From positions 141,378,351-141,442,350 of the forward strand of contig CP136062.1 of NCBI GenBank assembly GCA_032622095.1: DNA of 64,000 nucleotides, read 5' to 3'. This DNA comes from Siphonodentalium dalli. Lineage: Eukaryota; Mollusca; Scaphopoda; Gadilida; Siphonodentaliidae. This document shows positions 56,568-64,000 of the stretch, in pieces. A model generated the notes under the pieces. It saw nothing but the letters and a program-made list of their open reading frames with translations. It had not been told where the DNA came from and made no database searches. The position numbers and the translations under genes are program-made. The first letter of the stretch is position 1. Each line of letters opens with the position of its first letter.

Positions 56568-58038
56568 CAGTAAAACCTCTCTAAACCGAACACCCTTCGG
56601 ATCGGTCCTTCTGTTCGGTTTACAGAAAATCGCACAACCATCGGAATATATGCCGGCAGTAAGAGTTATTGCGACCCGAACACCTCCTTACTGATTAATT
56701 AAACTTTATTCAATAAACTACTAAATAAAAGGTCAGCTGACCACAGTGTCCCCCGAAAACATGGCAAGTCGATGCCGCTTTGTTAAAGAAATAAAAAAAA
56801 AAATGTTGAAATTTTCTAAGTCGAAAAGGGTAAATAACTCCTAAAAAATAAATATTTTTTCCGTCATCTATATACATGTTGCACATCTCCAATATGTGGG
56901 TAACAATACTCTGAAGTTTTAAATATCTACGATCAGAACTGTAGGAGGAGTGGATTACACCATGAAGGTACCCTCATACAGAAAATTATAAAAAATGTTG
57001 AAATTTTCTAAGTCGAAAAGGGTTAATAACTCTGTCAAAAAATAATTTTTCCGTCATCTATATACATGTTGCACATCTTCAATATATGGGCAACAATATT
57101 CTGAAGTTTCAAATCTTTAGGATGAAAACTGTAGGAGGAGATGATTACACCATGAAGGTACTCAAAAGTGTAACGGACGGACGGAGCCCATTTCTATAGT
57201 CCCCCAAAAATAAATTTTTCGGGCAACAATAATACATAAATTGCAATAGATAAAACGTGTTATAATAAGACATATACATATATGTATAGATAAACCAGGA
57301 AACACGGAAACAATAAATATTATGGTAATTGACGGTTTAAAAAAATTTTGACAGTAGATTTGACATACTTTACGTTGAGCTCTTGTTGGCTTTGGTGCAG
57401 ACTGGGGATATTTTATGTTTTATATTCTGGTCTATATTCAACTCTGAGGTGTCATTTTCCTGACGGCTCATTAATTGTGATAAGTTGACTAAACCTGCGA
57501 TGGTGACAAACCACCACCATGAACATTTAGCGAAGTGGTGTTTAGTTTGGACAATTGTTAAAACAAAGAGTCCACTCCAGCACAATAACTGCTGTAAAAA
57601 CAACGTGTCATTGTTCTAATTATCTGTGAAGTCACCATTGTTCAATAAATTTCACCGAGACAAAAGACTGCTAATTAAATTGGTACGCTTATTCAATAGT
57701 ACGAAAGTACATTACCTATGTGCACTCGTGTTCGGCTGGTAACGCTTTCGGAATTTATTTAGAATAAGATTAAATATAAATACGGCCGTATCTTGTTATT
57801 ATCATTAGCTGAATGCATTTGGCCTCTTCCATCACTTTCAGCATTCGGATTTTGGAGGTAAACATTAAGTGTATTTGTTCACTTATGGACTAATAAACCA
57901 GTCCGGTATTCGGAGTACAGAGGTTTCGGATTATAGAGTAATCATTGGTGACAATGCACTTCGGTAAATTCGGGACTAAACAATTCGTTCGGAATGGAGA
58001 GGGATTCGGATTGTAGAGGGTCCGGTTTGGAGAGGTTT
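56568..58038. mobile_element. CAGTAAAACCTCT-type DNA element (copy 2), inserted in a palindrome
   Basis: Starts CAGTAAAACCTCTCTAAACC after TA inside the CGCATATATAA arm of the palindromic module and ends GGTTTGGAGAGGTTT. The rest of the module (AATGCATT...CACAGGG) resumes directly afterwards. The body matches 27565-28480. Confidence 0.7.
56730..57230 (-). mobile_element. HINE-like element, family P (minus strand), with 192-bp tandem units
   Basis: Read on the minus strand, it opens TTGCCCGAAAAATTTATTTT with GGGGGAC and a TCCG microsatellite (57172-57186 on the + strand as GGACGGACGG). Two units of AAATGTTGAAATTTTCTAAG follow (56801 and 56993). The end at 56741 carries a CCCCCGAAAAC block. 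The sister TA element at 27565 is uninterrupted at this position. Confidence 0.65.
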
Positions 58039-58769
58039 CAATGCATTCACACAGGGTTTTCGCAAATTTTCAGGAAGCTCCAGTCATGGAAGGGTTAACA
58101 CACAACCACCATAATTAGTTCTCTGTTCATAGTATGAATTCATACTACCGCCAAGTATTATTGTTGTTTGGTTACAGATACTAACCAGAAATTGCACAAA
58201 TCACACCTGGCAAAAGTGGTGAATGTCGAAGGAAAAGTTCTTGTACACATTGGCAGATCCTGGTCTGGCCTATTGTTATCATGCGTATATTAAGCAATAT
58301 TAGCACGTGTTGAATTTCCTAGTCTTGAAAATGGTAGTACTCATGGATGAAATATTAATCTTGTGTTCCAAATAAACATGCAGCCCTCACCATGAATTTT
58401 CAGGTTGGAAATCCTGATAATTGTTTTAAACATGCATTTTGGATTACCGCTCCCCAGACTCAGATTACGCTTCAACATCCTAATTCTCATAATCAAATCA
58501 AAAGAACATTTCCTGTGCAACTATCAACACTGAGTAATATGGACATGGCTTGAGAGTATCCATTGGGAGGTGGGGTACAACTTAGAATTTCCATTTGCAT
58601 CATTGGAAACTTTCCATCTGATGGCCATTTAGTCCAATATTGTTACCGAAACTAGGGAAACATTCAATTTTTCAGTCTAAAAACAACAGTAAATGCACAC
58701 AAAATACTGGTTGGAAAATCAAATTGCCTTCAACCTATTTTTTGTCTGCAATTTCAAACTGATGTTGTG

Positions 58770-59579
58770 TAAAGTAGTGTTCACATGAGTCCGTTGCATA
58801 TGTTGCATTGAAATTGCAGACAATAACACCAATGCCTTCAGACAGCTGCGATGCATCCGTTACGTTGTATGCGTTAAAGACATATTATGGACTTATTTGG
58901 GTGCAAGAAGCTGATAAGTTAGTATTCAGGCGCTATGCCAACTTGAGGAATGTAGCATTCTACTAACATCACCGAAAATCTCAAGCAAATCGACCATAAC
59001 ACTCCATAGAAATTATTGTCTGAACTATGCTCAAATGTTAATATTTACATCCCGATTCAGGACGCAACTAAAGCCGATAAACTAACGAAAATTATTTCAC
59101 CATCGAGAGTCGCTACATTTAATTAGTATATAAGAATGATGGCGTGTCATGTCAATTTGGATATAATATTTGTAAAAAATAACTACTTTCTGCAAGATTC
59201 TTCTCCATTTCTATTTGATTGCCCTACCTACTTTAACACACACAACAGAGATATTCTAAAGCATAACGCACACCTTATATGGCATGCGTCATAACATTTC
59301 TTGTTTTCAATCGATAAAAGATGGCGCTGTCTTCAAAGGGAAGGAAAATAGACTTGTATTTATGTCAATACACAGGTTGGACATTATCATACAATTAATT
59401 TATTACAGATACCGGTAGATTGATTTGCAATATTGCATTTATTCAATTTTGAACTTATTAGCTTCAATTATTAATCAGAACGCAGCATATGCGCTCGTAT
59501 GAACGGCTTAACGCAGACAATTGATTGTATCAATGCAACGTACGGAAAAATGCAACGGACTCGTCTGAACACTACTTTA
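58770..59579. mobile_element. MITE family Q, copy 2, with a nested family R repeat
   Basis: Left TAAAGTAGTGTTCACATGAG and right CTCGTCTGAACACTACTTTA are inverted repeats of about 29 bases. The interior matches 11668-12175 except for 58880-59230, which is a family R copy. Confidence 0.65.
58905..59225 (+). repeat. Interspersed repeat family R, copy 2
   Basis: CTGATAAGTTAGTATTCAGG to 'TCTCCATTTCTATTTGATTG', closely matching 54655-54975. Confidence 0.65.
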
Positions 59580-59771
59580 GGCATGAAATTTCCAACTGTT
59601 TTTGACGGAAGAATCCTGTCACCATCTCCCTGCCTCATATGCCTCATATTTGTGGTAGATGAGAATTATTTCAAATTTCTTGTATTCTATACCGTATGTA
59701 ATATGTGCGTCTTGGTTCTTTTCAAATTTATTTGATTTTCAAAGAGCATTTATAGTGATGTGAAACAATCC

Positions 59772-59985
59772 GGAAGGGTGATCAAATAGAAATGGAGAAT
59801 ACTTTTGATGAAAGTAGTTATTTTTACGAATATTAATCCAAATTTACAACACACATCGTCATTCTTATATATTAATTAAATGCAATGAGTCTCGATGGCG
59901 AAATCTGAGATTTCGGCAATGTCAGTATGACACATTCCACCAGTTGACATAGCACCTGCGAACTAAGGACTCAAAGCCTTCATGA
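59772..59985 (-). repeat. Interspersed repeat family R, copy 3 (inverted, partial)
   Basis: TGATCAAATAGAAATGGAGA and 'AATTAAATGCAATGAGTCTC' on the + strand are the mirror of copies 1 and 2. Confidence 0.6.
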
Positions 59986-60138
59986 CTAAACTATTTAAAA
60001 ACTTCACGCACTGCTCTTTGATTTATTCATCAAAATTGTGTAGTACCACTTGCCCATAAAAGTTTCAGAGCGACGGCAGCTCTTGATTTTCTTCTCATGG
60101 TCTACATTTGCAATTTTCCATGACCTCTGACACAAAAT

Positions 60139-60775
60139 ATGAAAGTGTCAATGAAACTGTAGCTCAACTTGAGGGAATAATTTCATGTGTTGCAGTCGAT
60201 GGAGAGTTCAGGAAAATGACTCGTTCACATCTACATGTCAATGTCATATTCATTAGGAACCAACTAAAGGTACGACCTGAACATTGTTTAATACTGGAAA
60301 CAAGATGGCTGACAGCAACCATGTTTTTTGGCCGATTCAACCCAAAATATATCGTTCCCATCTACATGTCAACTGCAACCTCCATGAATAATTTCCTGAT
60401 GTTCAGACAGATGGTACGGTCTGTAGCCCATGCTAATGGATTGAATTTTGAAATCCAACATAGTTGCTGGCCTCCATGATTTTGCCGAATGACTTCAAAC
60501 TGATTCTTTTCCCATCTACATGTCAATGTAAAATAGACCAACGGTACGGCCAATAGCCCATGCAAATGAATTTGCATTGTTTAACACTGAAAATCAAGAT
60601 GGCCGATGGCAACCATGTTTTTTTGTCAATTCACCCAAAACATATCGTTACCATCTACGTGCTGAATGACCCCAAAATGACTCGTTCCATTCTAAGGTAC
60701 ATGTCAATGTCAACAGCCATGACAAATTTCATAATGATCCAACCAAAGGTATGACATGTAGCCCTTGCTAATGGA
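60139..60775 (-). mobile_element. AGCTCAA-type (HINE-like) element, family K, inverted and truncated
   Basis: GAAAGTGTCAATGAAACTGT followed by AGCTCAACTTGAG is the mirror of the 3' end of 36511-37605. The body has the mirrored 'ACATCTACATGTCAATGTC' and 'AAGATGGC' blocks. The 5' hairpin end is missing. Confidence 0.6.
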
Positions 60776-62219
60776 AATTGTTGACTGATGTACGTACAAA
60801 CACATGCGGATACCGGAAGTTGGATTCCGTGGCAATATGTGAACTAATGAACCGCAATTAAAGGAAACAATCTAAAATTTATAAAAAAAATATAAGAAAC
60901 AAACACGCATTTTCAGCGCTGTATCAACAAAGTTGTTAGGAAATCTTCCACTTAGTTTGGTAAGAGGTATCCCAAAACATACCTATGTATACAAAATTTT
61001 GGGGTTCGAACGAGCCATGTCCGTTTAAGACACAAAATTAGAAAAACTCAGGCAGAGTGGAAATTACTTGCAATAAATTAGTTACATTTTTCAATGAAAG
61101 TTCATTTGTTCAAAAGTATTTCAAACTTTCAGCTGGCTTTAATTTAAGAAATTCATACTCTGGTGACAAACTATCATATTGAGTGGTTAGATAGAGTATA
61201 GTGAAAATGTTTATAGTTTGTTTTTAGTAAAGAAGTTCTAGGAGGTGATTGTAATTGTAATTCAACAAACCAATTTGTTTGGATATGGATTTTAATACTG
61301 GTATTTATTTCAGTAATCAGTACATGATATCCATACTATGCATCACTTCCAACTGAAGAGAACTTGATGTTTGATAATATGTTTCCAGATAAGGAGATTA
61401 GTAATAGCTTGGTACTATTTATTTCTTTAATTGATCACATATAAATAATCTTGTTTTTAAATATAAACTAGATACATGTTATAATTTGATAAATCATATG
61501 CACAATTTCATACATAGGCAGCTTCTGTTCAAATGCATAATTTGTTTTCTTATTCTACATTTATTGTACAATATAGACTGTTCCACCCAGTGCCCCACCA
61601 GATAGATGTATTGAAAATAGCACTAATATAAATTTCAATTGGCAACCACAGTAACATAAGTTATTTATCCTGATTATCTGAATTATTGTTTTATCAACAA
61701 TTTAAAATCACATGAAACTTCAAACACTAAATGAAAGTTGTATATAATGTAATCCAGGGACCAACCTGGAGGGCGACTCGGGAGATATATGCTCCCTGAA
61801 ATGTGTCACTTCCCCTTATTTCTGTCACAGGGAGAAGTGACTTCTCTCATATACCAATATGTATATGACAGAATATTCAAAGTGTATTTTCTGATTTTAA
61901 TAGTGTACTATAGGCTACTCATTGGTATTATAAATGGGAGCTTGTAATGCATAATACTCATTGAATATTATAAGGGTGATGCAGGGGGTGTAAATTGAAT
62001 TTCAGCAACCACAACTTCTCCCTAATAACAGTTCACTTCTCCTTAATTTTCAAATAGGGAGAAGTGACTTCTCCTAATTTGAAACCTCAAGGCTGTTCCC
62101 TGATGTAATCCACTGTCATATATAGATGGGACTTTGCATGATTGTCAAGTCCAAATATGAAATCCACTTTTCTATGGACTAGGAATGCCGCCTCTGAATG
62201 CTTTGTTGATGATAAATGT
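60776..62219. other. Intergenic and probable HSD17B4 3' untranslated region
   Basis: No ORF of note. Minus-strand AATAAA signals occur at 61560-61565 and near 61420. Two small GGGAGAAGTGACTTCTC palindromic blocks lie near 61803-61845 and 62034-62080. No other feature recognised. Confidence 0.45.
61560..61565 (-). terminator. Candidate HSD17B4 polyadenylation signal
   Basis: AATAAA on the minus strand, about 655 bases downstream of the HSD17B4 stop codon. Chosen by motif only, so a closer variant signal may be used instead. Confidence 0.3.
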
Positions 62220-64000
62220 CTATAATTTGGCTTGTGTTTTCAACAGTTGGCTGAGCCTCTGAGCCAGCATCATGTTGCCCTTCAATTTTAGCTTTCCTGC
62301 AAAAAATGCTTTCTGTGGGTCGAGTTTGCCAGCAGCTAATGACATCATGTCGTCATCGGATACAACCACAGTACATTCGGCTTTCTTTCCCTTTGGCTTG
62401 CCTGGATATATGCTCCTGTTTCCTGCCTTCATGTCGATTGTCCACTCTTTTGTCTCGCTCCCATCCTTAGTGATGTTATACATGATAACTGCATTTACTT
62501 TCCGTGCTACATCAGGGTCACTGTCTGCTCGTCGTAGCATTTCTTCGAATACCATGTCGCTTTTGAACTCCGGGGTTGAAACTTCACTGGCTTGGGCTGT
62601 TGTTTCTTCAGCACTTTGGAATAAATCTATGTATGCTCCAGACAAGCAGACATTGCCGTTTTCAACAACTGTACATGTAAAATGAATTCTGTTTCCTTCT
62701 TTCCACATATCTGTCTGCAAAGTTTGTCCGGGTATTACAGGTTTGGAGAAACGAACTTTTATCGCTCTGAACAGGGATACATCGTTATTTGCATACTTGC
62801 GAAGAACATGACGTGCAGCGTAACCGAAGGAGCATAAACCATGAAGAATTGGAGTTTCAAATCCACCCATGGCAGCAAAGGATGGGTCAATATGAAGTGG
62901 ATTTCTGTCGCCACTGAGTCTATATATGGCTGCTTGATTCACCGTGGTTTTCTGTTGAATGGAATAATCTGGTTTCCGAGCAGGATGACTTACAGGCTCT
63001 TTTGCTAAAGTAGATTTCCTCGGCCCACCAAAATTTCCAGCACCTACTACAAAAGTGGCGAACTGGTTAAAAGCTACTTTCTTTTTATTTTCATTGAATG
63101 TTTCAATGTTCATAACAATAACACAGCCAGAGCCTTTGTCGAGAACATCTACTATTTGAATTTGATTTACTAGCTTGGCCTCTGGCTGAAGTGGTTCATA
63201 TAACTCCAGATACTGTTCTCCATGCAGCACTTTTGTTAAATCAATCGAAAGTCCAGGAATTCCTTCAGACATTACTTGCATCATTCCATTGAAGGCTGGA
63301 ATAACTCCAAATGTAGGAAAAACACTAAAGTCAGACGCCCCTTCAAATAAGAATTTCAAATAATCAGGGTCCGTTGTCTCCACACCAATCCCCAATGCAT
63401 AAAGCATAGCATCCTTCATCTCGTAAGTGAAGTTAATAGAAGATGATTTCGCCGACTTGATAAGATTAAGGTTAATACCATCTGATGACGCGGACACTTT
63501 GTTTGGTGCTATATTACCTGCATCTTCACTTTGTACAGCAGTCACTATTTGCATTGATGTATCGTTAATAACAGCTGGGCTTGTTGACTGAGTAAAATCA
63601 CATACTTTACTCCAGCTATCTCGGACATCCTCTGCACTTCCAGCTCTGTTCTGATTTCTCACTACAGTCCCCTGTGTTCGTTCCCATCGAAGTTTTCCTA
63701 CCCAGCCTCCACCAGTTTCAAACAATCCACCATTCTCTTCGCAAGTCTCATGGCACAAATACACCACAACCGGAGTTACATATTCTGGCTTCAGCGCGCT
63801 ATGAACATCAGGGGGCATAACTGATTCTGTCATTCTTGACCCAGCCATTGGGGCTACTGTGTTGCAGTAGATATTAGATTTTGAACCTTCAACTGATAGT
63901 GTGTTTGCTAGTCCAAAGAGACCAAGCTTTGCAGCGGAATAATTTGCCTGACCGAAGTTCCCATAGATACCAGCTGCTGATGATGTCATGATGACTCTGC
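62220..64000 (-). CDS. HSD17B4: Peroxisomal multifunctional enzyme type 2 / 17-beta-hydroxysteroid dehydrogenase 4 (3' part, runs off the window)
   Basis: This enzyme carries out the hydration and D-3-hydroxyacyl-CoA dehydrogenation steps of peroxisomal beta-oxidation (very-long-chain and branched acyl-CoA, bile-acid-type side chains). Residues are counted from the Met at 63989, which is internal, because in-frame codons for Arg-Val-Ile precede it to the window edge. The SDR tail at 1-110 carries the catalytic TSSA serine region and Y17-x3-K21, and ends with GGLFETGGGWVGKLRWERT. A linker and the hydratase-2 N-terminal half follow at 180-330. The hydratase-2 motif at 356-372 has Y-R-L-S-G-D361-R-N-P-L-H366, so the D/H catalytic pair is intact. 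The SCP2-like sterol-carrier domain spans about 477-585. The C-terminus Ala-Lys-Leu is a PTS1 peroxisomal signal. The first roughly 147 residues (Rossmann NAD site) lie outside the window. No stop, frameshift or intron interrupts 1.78 kb. Convergent with CNOT10. Confidence 0.95.
   Translation of the reverse strand, partial: RVIMTSSAAGIYGNFGQANYSAAKLGLFGLANTLSVEGSKSNIYCNTVAPMAGSRMTESVMPPDVHSALKPEYVTPVVVYLCHETCEENGGLFETGGGWVGKLRWERTQGTVVRNQNRAGSAEDVRDSWSKVCDFTQSTSPAVINDTSMQIVTAVQSEDAGNIAPNKVSASSDGINLNLIKSAKSSSINFTYEMKDAMLYALGIGVETTDPDYLKFLFEGASDFSVFPTFGVIPAFNGMMQVMSEGIPGLSIDLTKVLHGEQYLELYEPLQPEAKLVNQIQIVDVLDKGSGCVIVMNIETFNENKKKVAFNQFATFVVGAGNFGGPRKSTLAKEPVSHPARKPDYSIQQKTTVNQAAIYRLSGDRNPLHIDPSFAAMGGFETPILHGLCSFGYAARHVLRKYANNDVSLFRAIKVRFSKPVIPGQTLQTDMWKEGNRIHFTCTVVENGNVCLSGAYIDLFQSAEETTAQASEVSTPEFKSDMVFEEMLRRADSDPDVARKVNAVIMYNITKDGSETKEWTIDMKAGNRSIYPGKPKGKKAECTVVVSDDDMMSLAAGKLDPQKAFFAGKLKLKGNMMLAQRLSQLLKTQAKL

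Larger units (their letters stand above)
56407..58098. mobile_element. TTAA-flanked element carrying two further nested elements
   Basis: TTAA at 56407-56410 and 58095-58098 bracket CCCTTTCATGACGGAAGCT and its mirror AAGCTCCAGTCATGGAAGGG. Its palindromic module (from 56516) is split by a CAGTAAAACCTCT element, which in turn holds a HINE-like element. It starts 66 bases after the CNOT10 poly(A) signal. Confidence 0.75.

Noticed and set aside
62272-62685. 137-codon plus-strand ORF
   Set aside because: Antisense shadow of the HSD17B4 SCP2 region.

Overview
This is a eukaryotic, AT-rich, intron-bearing genomic window, most likely from a marine lophotrochozoan and probably a mollusc. The two protein-coding genes are animal genes with canonical GT-AG introns. 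The intervening DNA is packed with repeats of the kind found in bivalve and gastropod genomes: TCCG-microsatellite elements with 5' palindromes and a CTCTTGT-type 3' end, foldback elements, and TTAA- or TA-flanked miniature inverted-repeat elements. The species assignment is inference.

Gene 1 is a complete CNOT10 gene (CCR4-NOT complex subunit 10) on the + strand. I rebuilt it from 16 coding exons between 9690 and 56028. All 15 introns are GT-AG, every phase is compatible, and the sum is 2139 nt, or 712 codons plus TGA. Introns run from about 0.57 kb to 12.7 kb, and the large ones are stacks of nested transposable elements. Poly(A) signals follow at 56312 and 56336. Gene 2 is the 3' part of an HSD17B4 gene (peroxisomal multifunctional enzyme type 2) on the - strand, 62220 to the window edge. 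It runs as one uninterrupted reading frame from the end of the dehydrogenase domain through hydratase-2 and SCP2 domains to a C-terminal AKL peroxisomal signal. The two genes are convergent (tail to tail), about 6.2 kb apart.

Layout: 1-831, inverted-repeat element with a transposase fragment; 2105-5985, nested MITEs and a broken non-LTR retrotransposon 3' end; 8921-9498, foldback element carrying a nested TTAA element just upstream of CNOT10; 9690-56028, CNOT10. Intron 3 holds a nest of at least seven elements, including a 4.6-kb element with perfect 41-bp terminal repeats. Intron 10 is almost entirely transposon-derived. Intron 13 holds a 5.55-kb giant foldback whose arms flank a minisatellite. 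56407-58098 is a TTAA element containing a TA element that contains a further element. 58770-60775 holds more MITEs and an inverted element copy, and 62220-64000 is HSD17B4.

The most unusual material is structural: the giant foldback, the 4.6-kb GC-richer element with its adjacent miniature derivative, the palindrome-bearing TTAA families whose target sites can be proven by internal empty-site comparison, and the single-exon HSD17B4. No CRISPR array, prokaryotic operon or complete RNA gene was found.
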